64,000 nucleotides of DNA from an uncultured Christensenella sp. (GTDB lineage Bacteria > Bacillota > Clostridia > Christensenellales > Borkfalkiaceae): positions 92,806 to 156,805 of the forward strand of contig CAJUHT010000001.1 in NCBI GenBank assembly GCA_910586035.1, in the 5' to 3' direction. Position 1 is the stretch's first letter; every line of letters begins with the position of its first letter. The notes beneath the pieces are model-generated. The model saw only the letters and a list, made by a program, of their open reading frames with translations, was not told the DNA's origin and did no database searches. The position numbers and the translations under genes are program-made. Positions 45,138-53,255 of this stretch are shown here, one piece after another.

Positions 45138-45671
45138 TTCAAATGCAATAAATTGAAATGGGATATTAAATGCCTTATCTCCTACGCAATCGTAGTAATT
45201 TTAGCAATTATATGTGGCATAGTACTATTTAAAATCAACAATATCAGCAATTACGTATATAATTTTGCTGATATTTACATATTTTACGTGTTCAATTTCA
45301 ATAGCGGTTCGCTTTTCTTTTCTCATTTTTTAAGTGAAATAGTTTATCTATACGTTGTATTTTTGCTTGTTTATTTTACTAAATTTAAATTTTTGGTTTA
45401 CCCTATATTATTTATAAGGGCGCTTTTTACCGTTTTATACATTATTGTACTTTGCGCTTTCTTCGGTACGGAGGGAATTATTGTTGCGGTAATCGTATTT
45501 ATTCCCTCGTTTCTGTGTTCGTTGGCGTTTTATTTGGTTTTGTGCGAGCAGTGCCGCCAGCTGTGCGTTCCGTTTGCTTATTTATGTCCTGCGGTGTGCG
45601 CTCTAATAAATTCGGTTGCTTTGCTTTTGTTGGTAAACGTAATTTTCAGGGTTATAGTAGTTATAGTATAA
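45129..45671 (+). CDS. SpoIIM-like integral membrane protein (putative engulfment factor)
   Basis: A 180-residue protein with about five hydrophobic helices and little else. I infer SpoIIM (DUF95) from a pattern match, not strong identity: F-S-H-F-L near the middle (SpoIIM F-S-H-N-V), then L-F-I-R-A (L-F-I-K-G), G-T-E-G (G-W-N-G), F-I-P-S-F (V-L-P-Q-N) at matching spacing. SpoIIM with SpoIID/P drives engulfment and is made under sigma-E in B. subtilis; the promoter here looks like sigma-E. ATG 45129 has no Shine-Dalgarno site. It sits between spoIVB and dacF. Confidence 0.5.
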   Translation: MRIFKCNKLKWDIKCLISYAIVVILAIICGIVLFKINNISNYVYNFADIYIFYVFNFNSGSLFFSHFLSEIVYLYVVFLLVYFTKFKFLVYPILFIRALFTVLYIIVLCAFFGTEGIIVAVIVFIPSFLCSLAFYLVLCEQCRQLCVPFAYLCPAVCALINSVALLLLVNVIFRVIVVIV

Positions 45672-45699
45672 TAATTGAAAAAAGTAGCAGAATAGTAGT

Positions 45700-46860
45700 A
45701 TGAAAAAGATTATTGCGACTATTCTTACGTTAGGTTTATCCGCGGGTTTTGCGGGCGCGGCGGCATCCGTAAACACTGCGTTTGCCGATACTCAGTTGAC
45801 TTCCGCCTGCAAAAGCGCTTATTTATGCGATTTTAATTCCGGCGAGTGTATTTATAAGCAAAACGAAACGGAAAGGCTTCCCATTGCAAGCGTATGCAAG
45901 GTTATGACTTTAACTTTGTGCTTCGACGCCATTCAGTCGGGAAAGCTGTCCCTTGAAGAAAAAATTACCGTAAGCGACCGCGCGGCTGGTATGGGCGGCT
46001 CGCAAGTGTTTTTGCAGACTGGACTCAGTTATCCGTTGTCTGAACTAATTAAAAGCATTATCGTATGTTCGGCAAACGACAGTTGCGTTGCCGTTTCCGA
46101 AAGCATAAGCGGAAGCGAGGAAAGCTTTGTTGCGCTTATGAATAAGCGCGCCGAAGAACTCGGTTGCAACGACACTTTGTTTGCCAATTGCACGGGATTG
46201 CCCAAGGAACCGCAGTACTCCTGCGCAAAAGACGTTGCCGTAATGTTTACCAATTTAATAAAAAACGAGGAATATTTTAAGTACAGTAAAATTTGGCTGG
46301 AAGATTTCAATCACCCCGACGACAGAACTACTTCCATAACAAACACCAATAAGCTTATCAGAAAATATTCGGCTTGCGACGGCGGCAAAACGGGCTTTAC
46401 CAACCAGGCGGGTTTCTGCCTTGCCTCCACGGCGGTTAAGGACAGTATGCGGCTTGTTTCCGTTGTTCTCGGCGCCGATTCCAGCGATAACCGATTTAAA
46501 TCTGCGATAAGTATGTTCGATTACGGGTTTGCAAATTACAAAAACAGGGTTGTCCTGGATAAGGACGTTAATCTTAACGATAAACTTACCGTTGAATGCT
46601 CGCGCAAAAACTCCATTTGCGTTCGCCCCGCGCGTTCGAGTTACGTATTCTCGGCTATCGACTCCACGCCTGATATTACGCGAAACGTTATTGCTTACGA
46701 TATAAAGGCGCCTATTAAGAAGGGCGACGTAGTGGGTAAAATCGAGGTGTATAAAGACGGAATTTTGTGCGACACGGTCGACTTGGTTGCCGCGGAGGAC
46801 GCTGACAGAGCAACTTACGGCGATTTCTTTAAACAGGTTGCCCGCGGATGGACGCTGTGA
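45700..46860 (+). CDS. dacF: D-alanyl-D-alanine carboxypeptidase, DacF type (S11)
   Basis: Trims pentapeptide stems in vegetative or spore cortex peptidoglycan. Signal peptide (about 1-29, ending A-F-A-D), then S-V-C-K (64-67), S-A-N (124-126) and K-T-G (230-232), the three penicillin-binding motifs. A C-terminal PBP5-type beta domain ends in an amphipathic segment F-F-K-Q-V-A-R-G-W for membrane anchoring. In B. subtilis dacF precedes spoIIAA-AB-sigF; here lysA follows with its own promoter. No clear ribosome-binding site. Confidence 0.93.
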   Translation: MKKIIATILTLGLSAGFAGAAASVNTAFADTQLTSACKSAYLCDFNSGECIYKQNETERLPIASVCKVMTLTLCFDAIQSGKLSLEEKITVSDRAAGMGGSQVFLQTGLSYPLSELIKSIIVCSANDSCVAVSESISGSEESFVALMNKRAEELGCNDTLFANCTGLPKEPQYSCAKDVAVMFTNLIKNEEYFKYSKIWLEDFNHPDDRTTSITNTNKLIRKYSACDGGKTGFTNQAGFCLASTAVKDSMRLVSVVLGADSSDNRFKSAISMFDYGFANYKNRVVLDKDVNLNDKLTVECSRKNSICVRPARSSYVFSAIDSTPDITRNVIAYDIKAPIKKGDVVGKIEVYKDGILCDTVDLVAAEDADRATYGDFFKQVARGWTL

Positions 46861-46897
46861 TAAAAATATAATATCGGCGTAGAATTATTAAATATAT

Positions 46898-46926
46898 TTG
46901 ACTATTTCAAAGACCTTTGGTAAAAT
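46898..46926 (+). promoter_or_regulatory. Sigma-A promoter of lysA with flanking inverted repeat
   Basis: TTGACT (46898-46903), 17 nt, TAAAAT (46921-46926). AAAGACCT (46909-46916, inside the spacer) is repeated inverted as AGGTCTTT (46946-46953) over the ribosome-binding site. The leader is only about 20 nt, too short for a lysine riboswitch. Confidence 0.75.
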
Positions 46927-46953
46927 TTATTTATAAATTTATCAGAGGTCTTT

Positions 46954-48279
46954 ATGAACGCAAGAAAAACTTTAACGACAGACGGGCGCGGGCATCTTAT
47001 GATAGGCGGTTGCGATACGCTCGAAATTGCGAAAAAATACGGCACCCCGCTGTACGTTTACGACGAGGAATATATCCGCTCGGTAATGCGCGTTTTCAGG
47101 GATACGATTGAAAGCCATTACAACGGAAACGGTAAAGTTTTGTATGCTTCGAAAGCGTTTTCCTGTATGGCTATGTACCGCATTGCAAGGCAGGAAAAAA
47201 TAGGGTGCGACGCCGTTTCCGGCGGCGAGCTTTACACTGCGTTAAAAGCTGGTTTCGACGCGCGCGATATTTACGTGCACGGCAATAATAAGACTTACAA
47301 CGAAATTGTAGAAGCTGTGGAAGCAGGTGTTGGCGGCATAGTCATAGATTCGTACCGCGAAGCCGACATTTTAAACGCCGTTGCAGGCGAAAGAAGTATT
47401 AAACAACGCGTTTTAATAAGGATAAACCCCGGAATAGAGGCGCATACGCACGCATTTGTGCAGACCGCGCGCACCGACTCCAAATTCGGCTTTTCCGTTT
47501 CCGACGGGACGGCGCTCGAATATACCAAACACGTTTTGAATTTAAAAAATCTCGATTTGTGCGGATATCACTGTCATATCGGCTCGCAAATTTTTGAAAA
47601 GCAGTCGTTTGTGCTTGCGGCTGAAAAAATGATTGATTTTATAGCCGAAGTCAAAGGTAAAACAGGATTCGAAGCAACAGTTTTGAATATGGGCGGCGGC
47701 TACGGTATCTACTATACCGACGACGACCCCAAACTTACCGAAAACGATTATGCGGAATATTTAAAGGCTTTGATAGGAGCCGTAAAGAGCAAAACCGCCG
47801 AACACGGATTAAATTCGCCCTATCTCTTAATTGAACCGGGACGCACCATTGTGGGCGAAGCGGGCATAACGCTTTATACCGTAGGCTCTATAAAGGACAT
47901 ACAGGGCATACGCAAATATGTTGCAATCGACGGCGGTATGTTTGAAAACCCCAGATACGCGCTGTATCAGTCTAAATATACGGCCGTTAAAGCTTCTGAC
48001 GTAAACGCAGAATGTACCCAAAAGGTAAGTATTGCGGGAAAATGTTGCGAAAGCGGCGACTTGATAGGCGTGGATATACCTATGCCCGAAGTTGAAAGCG
48101 GTGATATAATCGCCGTACTGTCTACGGGCGCGTATCACTATTCAATGGCAAGCAACTACAACAGAAATTTTATACCGCAGGCAATTCTCGTTAAAGACGG
48201 TAAGTCGGAGGTAATAATAAAGAAGCAGACCTACGAAGATTTGATTAGAAACGACGTAATCCCCGATAGTTTGAAGTAA
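46954..48279 (+). CDS. lysA: Diaminopimelate decarboxylase LysA
   Basis: PLP enzyme converting meso-diaminopimelate to lysine. Alanine-racemase-type barrel with the Schiff-base Lys in Y-A-S-K-A-F, H-I-G-S-Q, G-G-G-Y-G-I, E-P-G-R-T-I-V, and the C-terminal catalytic C-E-S-G-D and Y-S-M-A-S-N-Y-N. The 441 residues are full length. GAGG lies 5 nt before ATG 46954. It starts a run of lysA, site-2 protease, scpA, scpB with 1-26 nt overlaps. Confidence 0.96.
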   Translation: MNARKTLTTDGRGHLMIGGCDTLEIAKKYGTPLYVYDEEYIRSVMRVFRDTIESHYNGNGKVLYASKAFSCMAMYRIARQEKIGCDAVSGGELYTALKAGFDARDIYVHGNNKTYNEIVEAVEAGVGGIVIDSYREADILNAVAGERSIKQRVLIRINPGIEAHTHAFVQTARTDSKFGFSVSDGTALEYTKHVLNLKNLDLCGYHCHIGSQIFEKQSFVLAAEKMIDFIAEVKGKTGFEATVLNMGGGYGIYYTDDDPKLTENDYAEYLKALIGAVKSKTAEHGLNSPYLLIEPGRTIVGEAGITLYTVGSIKDIQGIRKYVAIDGGMFENPRYALYQSKYTAVKASDVNAECTQKVSIAGKCCESGDLIGVDIPMPEVESGDIIAVLSTGAYHYSMASNYNRNFIPQAILVKDGKSEVIIKKQTYEDLIRNDVIPDSLK

Positions 48280-49004
48280 TGATTGACAGAATAATAGAAC
48301 TGCTTGCAAGTTTAATAGCCGTAATATTTGTGTTTGCCCCTCACGAGTACGCGCACGCTTTCGTCGCGTACAAAAACGGCGACCCTACGGCAAAAATACG
48401 CGGACGGATGTCTTTAAATCCGCTGAAACACATCGACCCTACGGGCTTTTTGTTGTGCGTATTCGCAGGTTTCGGCTGGGCTAAACCCGTACCGATTGAC
48501 CCGTACAATTTCCGCAAATACAAGACGGGAATGTTTACGACAGCAATTGCGGGCGTTGTAGTCAATTACATCATAGCCTTTTTAGCTTACCTTATTTACA
48601 TTCTGATTATCAGGTTTCTTGTGCCCGCTATGGTTGGAGTAAACGTTCTTGCCTATCTTGCGCGGTTTTTGTACAACACTTTTTATCTGATATTTGCATA
48701 TAGCCTGTTTTCGTTCTGCTTCAACCTTTTGCCTATGTATCCGCTTGACGGATTCAGGGTGGTGGAAGCTTTTACGCGGCAACTCAACCCCGTGCAGAAA
48801 TTTTTGCGCAACTACGGTCCTATGATTTTAATTATACTCATAGTTGAAAGCTTTCTATGCGGAGTGGTTATAGACTACGTGGAAAACGCGCAGGTGGCGC
48901 GCATTGTAAGCTATTTCGATATACTCGGTTACGTCGGCTGGTTTGCGCAAAATATATTAGGATTTCCCATAAAGGCGGCTTGGGACTGGATATTGAAAAT
49001 ATGA
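48279..49004 (+). CDS. Site-2 protease family (M50) membrane metalloprotease
   Basis: A 241-residue polytopic protein. The zinc motif HExxH is H-E-Y-A-H (near residue 22) in the first helix, and the third ligand is in Y-P-L-D-G (near residue 155), matching the compact YwhC-type group without PDZ domain. It may act in regulated intramembrane proteolysis. Starts on the lysA stop (TAATG) and overlaps scpA by 4 nt. The same neighbour order (protease, scpA, scpB) is frequent in Firmicutes. Confidence 0.92.
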   Translation: MIDRIIELLASLIAVIFVFAPHEYAHAFVAYKNGDPTAKIRGRMSLNPLKHIDPTGFLLCVFAGFGWAKPVPIDPYNFRKYKTGMFTTAIAGVVVNYIIAFLAYLIYILIIRFLVPAMVGVNVLAYLARFLYNTFYLIFAYSLFSFCFNLLPMYPLDGFRVVEAFTRQLNPVQKFLRNYGPMILIILIVESFLCGVVIDYVENAQVARIVSYFDILGYVGWFAQNILGFPIKAAWDWILKI

Positions 49005-49819
49005 GCATCGACCCTAAATACGAAAATTTTGAATCAATCGTCGATTACGATACCGTACTCGACGATTTCGAAGGTCCGCTTGACCTTTTACTGCATCTTA
49101 TAAACATAAATAAGATAAGTATAGACGATATTTTCGTTTCGAAAGTTACCGAACAGTTTCTCGATTATATCGAGTATATGAAAACCCAACCCAGCCGCGA
49201 CGTAGACAAAGAGAGCGAATACCTTGCAATGGCGGCGCAGATTATATACATAAAATCGAAATCGCTCGTTCCTCCCGTAGAAATAGACGGCGAAGAAATC
49301 GGCGGGGCGGAGGACGAACAGCAGGAGCTTATCGAACAGCTCAAACAGCGTGAATTCGAACTCATTAAAGAGCAAACGCCTAAATTAAAGACTTTGGAAA
49401 CGGTCGGCTATTATTTTAAGGACCCCGACAAAGAGATAAGCAAGGTAAAGATAGTTTACAAAGATTTCAGCGTTGACGCAATGTTGCAGGCGTTTGCAAA
49501 CCTGCTTTTAAGAAACGAAAGTCTGCAACGCGAAAAGGAAAATATAAAGGAAATTCCCAAAGACGAATACACCGTTGCCGACAGGGTAACCTTTATAAGG
49601 GAAATACTTCTTGTAAAGGAGGAATTCGATTTTGACGAACTTTTTGCAAGCTATTCCCGCAACGAAGTTATAACCACTTTCCAGGCGCTGTTGGAAATGC
49701 TTAAATTTCAGTTTGTTCTCGTAGAGCAACCCGACACGTTCGGAAATATCAAAATCAGACGCAATCCCGAAACGGATTTAAAGGAAGTAAAAAATGAGCA
49801 ATTTGACGAATATAATTGA
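49001..49819 (+). CDS. scpA: Segregation and condensation protein ScpA
   Basis: The kleisin of the SMC condensin complex. The N-terminal F-E-G-P-L-D-L-L-L-H-L-I (about residues 23-34) that binds the SMC neck and the E-Y-L-x-M-A-A-Q-I-I-Y-I-K-S motif are clear, and the C-terminal winged helix includes T-F-Q-A-L-L-E-M-L-K. I chose ATG 49001, overlapping the protease stop; the frame extends upstream inside that gene without homology. 272 residues. Overlaps scpB by 26 nt. Confidence 0.95.
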   Translation: MSIDPKYENFESIVDYDTVLDDFEGPLDLLLHLININKISIDDIFVSKVTEQFLDYIEYMKTQPSRDVDKESEYLAMAAQIIYIKSKSLVPPVEIDGEEIGGAEDEQQELIEQLKQREFELIKEQTPKLKTLETVGYYFKDPDKEISKVKIVYKDFSVDAMLQAFANLLLRNESLQREKENIKEIPKDEYTVADRVTFIREILLVKEEFDFDELFASYSRNEVITTFQALLEMLKFQFVLVEQPDTFGNIKIRRNPETDLKEVKNEQFDEYN

Positions 49820-50516
49820 GGGGATAGTTTTTGCCTCCGGCGAGGCGGTGCCCGTAAAATATATTATTGAAAAATTGAAATGCACTTTAAAGGAAGTAAA
49901 CGCCGCCGTTGCCGAGCTTAAAGAAAAATACGGCTCGATTAGCGGGATACAGCTTCTTACGTTCAACGGCAAATTGCAGTTTGCCACAAATCCCGCATAC
50001 AAACAGGAAATTTCGGACGTGTTGACGCCCATCAAGGAAAAGGAATTTACAAAAACCATATTGGAGTGCGCGGCGATTATCGCCTACAAACAACCCGTAA
50101 CAAAGGGCGATTTGGAAGAAATAAGAAACGTAAACTGCGACTATGCCGTACATACTCTATTAGAACTTAAAATGATTGAGCCCTGCGGCAGGAGGGACGC
50201 CGTCGGTAAACCCATTTTATATACTACGACCGATAACTTTTTAAAGCGGTTTAAGCTCAACTCGATAGACGAACTTCCCGACTACGAAGAGCTTATGAAA
50301 CAGATTGCCGAACTCAACGACACTATTCTGCGTGAAGAAGAGGGCGGAAATTACCTTTACAGAAAGGACGAATATAAGGGCGACGACGAGCAGCCTGAGC
50401 AGGAGGACGGCAACGCGGAAAACAATGAAGAAGAGAAAAAGCCGCAGTCTACCGAGGACGGATTCGAACTGCCCGATTTCCTTGACGGCGAGGATAACGT
50501 TATCAAAATTAAATAA
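49794..50516 (+). CDS. scpB: Segregation and condensation protein ScpB
   Basis: Dimeric partner of ScpA in SMC condensin. Two winged-helix domains cover residues 1-~180 with the conserved I-I-A-Y-K-Q-P-V-T-K and G-R-R-D-A-V-G-K-P motifs. A tail of about 60 residues is strongly acidic (D-D-E-Q-P-E-Q-E-D-G), making it 240 residues against 197 in B. subtilis. A strong terminator follows. Confidence 0.95.
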   Translation: MSNLTNIIEGIVFASGEAVPVKYIIEKLKCTLKEVNAAVAELKEKYGSISGIQLLTFNGKLQFATNPAYKQEISDVLTPIKEKEFTKTILECAAIIAYKQPVTKGDLEEIRNVNCDYAVHTLLELKMIEPCGRRDAVGKPILYTTTDNFLKRFKLNSIDELPDYEELMKQIAELNDTILREEEGGNYLYRKDEYKGDDEQPEQEDGNAENNEEEKKPQSTEDGFELPDFLDGEDNVIKIK

Positions 50517-50534
50517 CTCTGTTTGCAGTTTTCG

Positions 50535-50564
50535 GCGCACGCATTTAAATGCGTGCGCTTTTTT
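50535..50564 (+). terminator. Intrinsic terminator after scpB
   Basis: Perfect 12-bp palindromic stem GCGCACGCATTT/AAATGCGTGCGC (50535-50558), in practice with a small internal loop, followed by six T (50559-50564). Confidence 0.93.
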
Positions 50565-50580
50565 GCGCTATATCGTTTTG

Positions 50581-50609
50581 GTATAATAAGTATTTTATTA
50601 CAAATAATA
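50581..50609 (+). promoter_or_regulatory. Forespore-type promoter of the ytfI-gerW-dacF unit
   Basis: GTATA (50581-50585), 14 nt, ACAAATAATA (50600-50609). Same spacing and nearly the same -10 word (CAAAyAATA) as the spoIVB promoter. It ends 5 nt before GTG 50615. gerW (ytfJ) is a forespore gene in Bacillus, so a sigma-F/G promoter fits. Confidence 0.5.
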
Positions 50610-50614
50610 TTTTC

Positions 50615-51127
50615 GTGAACAACGCGTTGGTCTATTTTTCCGCTATTGCATTTTTTATAGCCATATTTCCCGTACACGTATTCAATTACGTTTACGCTTC
50701 TACGGCTGAAAAATACGCGGGCATAAATATTACGGTATACAGGCTTTTCACCGTTCTTAATTTAAACACGGCGCAAAATCCGTTGCGTAAGGATAAGGAC
50801 GATAAGAGCGATACAAAAATAGTAACGCCGTCTAACTGGCTGACGCTTTTCAACAATCTGTGCATTACTAAAATAGTGCAGTTGGGCGATTACGGTCTGC
50901 AAAATCCCGACAACGCGTACGTTGCGCTTGCAAACAACGCCGTTACTAACGCAGTTTACACTTTTGTTAAACTTAACGGCGGAAATACAAAACTTAAAAA
51001 CTACGCCGTGCTTAATTTCGAACACGGACAGGTTAATTATTACTTAAAGCTTGCCGGCGTTATAAACGTTATTACGCTTTTAAAGCTTTTCACAGTATTC
51101 TATTGGGGGAAAATAAATGAAACTTAA
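50615..51127 (+). CDS. YtfI-like (DUF2953) membrane protein, GTG start
   Basis: A 170-residue protein with an N-terminal helix (about 5-28) and a C-terminal hydrophobic stretch (V-I-N-V-I-T-L-L-K-L-F). The middle contains I-V-Q-L-G-D-Y-G-L-Q-N-P-D-N-A-Y-V-A-L-A, resembling the G-x-x-D-A-A-x-T-A-L-x-x-G region of DUF2953. In B. subtilis ytfI precedes ytfJ just as here. I chose GTG 50615, since upstream codons overlap the promoter and terminator; no ribosome-binding site is present. Overlaps gerW by 11 nt. Family call is moderate. Confidence 0.6.
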   Translation: MNNALVYFSAIAFFIAIFPVHVFNYVYASTAEKYAGINITVYRLFTVLNLNTAQNPLRKDKDDKSDTKIVTPSNWLTLFNNLCITKIVQLGDYGLQNPDNAYVALANNAVTNAVYTFVKLNGGNTKLKNYAVLNFEHGQVNYYLKLAGVINVITLLKLFTVFYWGKINET

Positions 51128-51488
51128 AAAAACACAAAAAGACGGACAGTTTGAAAAGCCCGCGCTTGCAATCGAAAAAATAGCCGACGCCGACACGGTC
51201 ATTGGCGAGCCCATTACAACCGTAAGCGGCACGCAGGTTATTCCGCTTTCTTCCGTTACGGTAGTCAACCTTGGCGGCGGCGGAGAATACGGCGACGTTA
51301 AAACGTTCAGGGAAGCGGACGGCTTTAAACTTGCAGGCGGAAACGGTACGGTTATAACCGTAAAGCCCAAGGGCTTTTTGGTGGACGACGGCAAGGAGTG
51401 CAGGCTTTTAAAACTCGAAGAAGGGGCGATAGATACCCTGATAGAAAAAACGGGGGAATTGGTTCATAAACTTTCCGACAATGTTTAA
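51117..51488 (+). CDS. ytfJ: GerW family sporulation protein (YtfJ)
   Basis: A 123-residue member of the GerW/YtfJ family found in spores and needed for normal germination in B. subtilis. The core G-E-P-I-T-T-V-S-G-T-Q-V-I-P-L-S-S-V and a Gly-rich segment followed by V-I-T-V-K-P-K-G-F-L are diagnostic. Bacillus members have a longer Gly-rich region; it is short here (L-G-G-G-G-E). A GGGGGA-like site precedes the ATG. It overlaps the next gene by 8 nt. Confidence 0.92.
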   Translation: MKLKKTQKDGQFEKPALAIEKIADADTVIGEPITTVSGTQVIPLSSVTVVNLGGGGEYGDVKTFREADGFKLAGGNGTVITVKPKGFLVDDGKECRLLKLEEGAIDTLIEKTGELVHKLSDNV

Positions 51489-52488
51489 GAAATTTGGTAA
51501 AATTTTGTTATTGCTCGTTTTTTGTACGGCGGCAGTTGCGCTACCTATGGCTTACAAAACGGTTTACGTTGAGGCGGACGGAGTTGCCGAAATTGCAATG
51601 GAGCTGACAAGCGGCAAGGTATTCCACTCCAAAAACGCGGAAAAGCGTTTACCTATGGCAAGCACCACCAAGATTATGACGGCGCTTATAACCGCCGAAG
51701 AATGTGATTTGGACGAGGTTATCACCGTTCCCGAGCAAGCCGTAGGCGTGGAGGGTTCGAGCATATATTTAAAGCGCGACGAACGCATTTCCGTCAAAGA
51801 TTTGCTGTACGGGCTTATGTTGCGTTCGGGAAACGACGCCGCCTGCGCTTTGGCGGTGCATCACAGCGGCTCGGTGGAAAAGTTTGTTGAAAGGATGAAC
51901 CAACGTGCAAAAGAAATAGGCGCAAACGATACAAATTTTAAAAACCCCAGCGGTTTGCCTGACGACGAGCACTATACCACGGCTAAGGACTTGTGCAATA
52001 TTGCGCGCACGGCTATGAGCAACGCCACTTTCAGCCAAGTAGTTTCCACAAAACTGTACAACGGCGAATTCAGGCAATTTATAAATAAGAATAAGCTTTT
52101 AAACGCAATGGAAGGGGCGAACGGCGTAAAGACGGGTTACACCCAAAAGGCGGGCAGGTGCCTTGTATCTTCCGCCAAGCGCGACGGAATGGACGTGGTA
52201 TGCGTAGTTTTAAACTGCTACGATATGTTTGAAAGAAGTCAAAACATAATGGAAAACTGTTTTGAACGGTACACTTGCGAAATTATTCCCGCAGATATGA
52301 ATTTTATTTATAAAGGCAAGCCCTGCGCGCTCAACGAGGAATGTGCGCTGATAGTGGAAAGGAACAAGCCTTTACAGTTTGAAATAGCCGCACCGAATGC
52401 CGACGGCGACAGGAACGCGGTTGCCAAATTGGAAATATTATGTGAAAATGAGTTGCTTTTCAGCCATAATTTGTATACTATTAAATAG
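51481..52488 (+). CDS. D-alanyl-D-alanine carboxypeptidase, second DacF/DacB-like paralogue
   Basis: S11 penicillin-binding carboxypeptidase. Signal-type helix (about 7-25), S-T-T-K (61-64), S-G-N (116-118) and K-T-G near residue 220. At 335 residues it has a short C-terminal domain and no clear anchoring helix. Its linkage to gerW and the forespore-type promoter upstream suggest a role in spore cortex maturation. It is a paralogue of the gene at 45700, with different motif residues. Confidence 0.92.
   Translation: MFKKFGKILLLLVFCTAAVALPMAYKTVYVEADGVAEIAMELTSGKVFHSKNAEKRLPMASTTKIMTALITAEECDLDEVITVPEQAVGVEGSSIYLKRDERISVKDLLYGLMLRSGNDAACALAVHHSGSVEKFVERMNQRAKEIGANDTNFKNPSGLPDDEHYTTAKDLCNIARTAMSNATFSQVVSTKLYNGEFRQFINKNKLLNAMEGANGVKTGYTQKAGRCLVSSAKRDGMDVVCVVLNCYDMFERSQNIMENCFERYTCEIIPADMNFIYKGKPCALNEECALIVERNKPLQFEIAAPNADGDRNAVAKLEILCENELLFSHNLYTIK
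52453..52481 (+). promoter_or_regulatory. Possible promoter of rluB inside the end of the dacF paralogue
   Basis: TTGCTT (52453-52458), 17 nt, TACTAT (52476-52481). It overlaps a bulged inverted repeat, AATTTGTATACTATT/AATAGTACAAATT (52469-52496), that spans the upstream stop codon. Confidence 0.45.
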
Positions 52489-52515
52489 TACAAATTAAAC
52501 GGACAGAAACAATTT

Positions 52516-53214
52516 ATGAGATTAAACAAATTTTTGGCGGCGTGCGGCGTAGCTTCGCGCAGGGAATGCGACAGGCTGATTGCAGAGGGCGCGGTAACAA
52601 TAAACGGCAGGCGCGCCGAGCTGGGAGCGGACGTCGGCGAGGACGATACCGTTGCGGTAAACGGCAACACCGTAAACGTAAAGAAAAACGAATACTATAT
52701 TTTAAATAAGCCCAAGGGCTATATCTGTTCGGTTAAAGACGAAAAGGGCAGAAAAACCGTGCTCGATTTAATGCCGCAAAATATAGGCAGAATTTATCCC
52801 GTAGGTAGGCTTGACTACGACAGCGAGGGGCTGATTGTGCTTACAACCGACGGCGAGCTTGCGCAACACCTTACGCATCCTTCAAACGAAGTACCTAAAA
52901 CTTATCTTGTAAAAATCGAGGGAACCATAACCGAAGCGGGGCTAAACCCTATACGGAGCGGCGTGGATATAGGCGGATACGTTACAAAGAAATGCAAGGC
53001 GCACATCGTTGAAACCAATAAGGAATACACAAAAATTCACGTTACGATTACCGAGGGCAAAAACAGAGAGATAAGAAAAATGTTTGAAGCTATCGGAAGA
53101 GAAGTAACGTTGCTTAAAAGAATTAAAATAGGCGAACTTACTTTGCGCGGATTAAGCAGGGGAGAATACAGAAAACTTTCAAGGCAGGAAGTAATATATT
53201 TGCTGTCAATATAA
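52516..53214 (+). CDS. rluB: RluB/RsuA family pseudouridine synthase
   Basis: Makes pseudouridine in 23S (or 16S) rRNA. N-terminal S4 domain (residues 1-~60, R-L-N-K-F-L-A-A-C-G-V-A-S-R-R), then the catalytic domain with the Asp in G-R-L-D-Y-D-S-E-G-L (near residue 99). The scpA-scpB-...-rluB neighbourhood is common in Firmicutes. 232 residues. The terminator after it is shared with lexA. Confidence 0.94.
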   Translation: MRLNKFLAACGVASRRECDRLIAEGAVTINGRRAELGADVGEDDTVAVNGNTVNVKKNEYYILNKPKGYICSVKDEKGRKTVLDLMPQNIGRIYPVGRLDYDSEGLIVLTTDGELAQHLTHPSNEVPKTYLVKIEGTITEAGLNPIRSGVDIGGYVTKKCKAHIVETNKEYTKIHVTITEGKNREIRKMFEAIGREVTLLKRIKIGELTLRGLSRGEYRKLSRQEVIYLLSI

Positions 53215-53217
53215 TTT

Positions 53218-53247
53218 AAAAGCGGTAACAAATTAGTTACCGCTTTT
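53218..53247. terminator. Bidirectional terminator between rluB and lexA
   Basis: Perfect 12-bp stem AAAAGCGGTAAC (53218-53229) with GTTACCGCTTTT (53236-53247), loop AAATTA. Works for both converging genes. Confidence 0.9.
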
Positions 53248-53255
53248 ATGCTATC

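Noticed and set aside
45665..45699. A sigma-F promoter before dacF (45700)
   Set aside because: GTATA is present at 45666 but no -10 element fits the consensus at 14-16 nt spacing; two key positions mismatch.
46927..46953. A possible lysine riboswitch before lysA
   Set aside because: The mapped promoter leaves a leader of only about 20 nt, far too short for an L-box aptamer.
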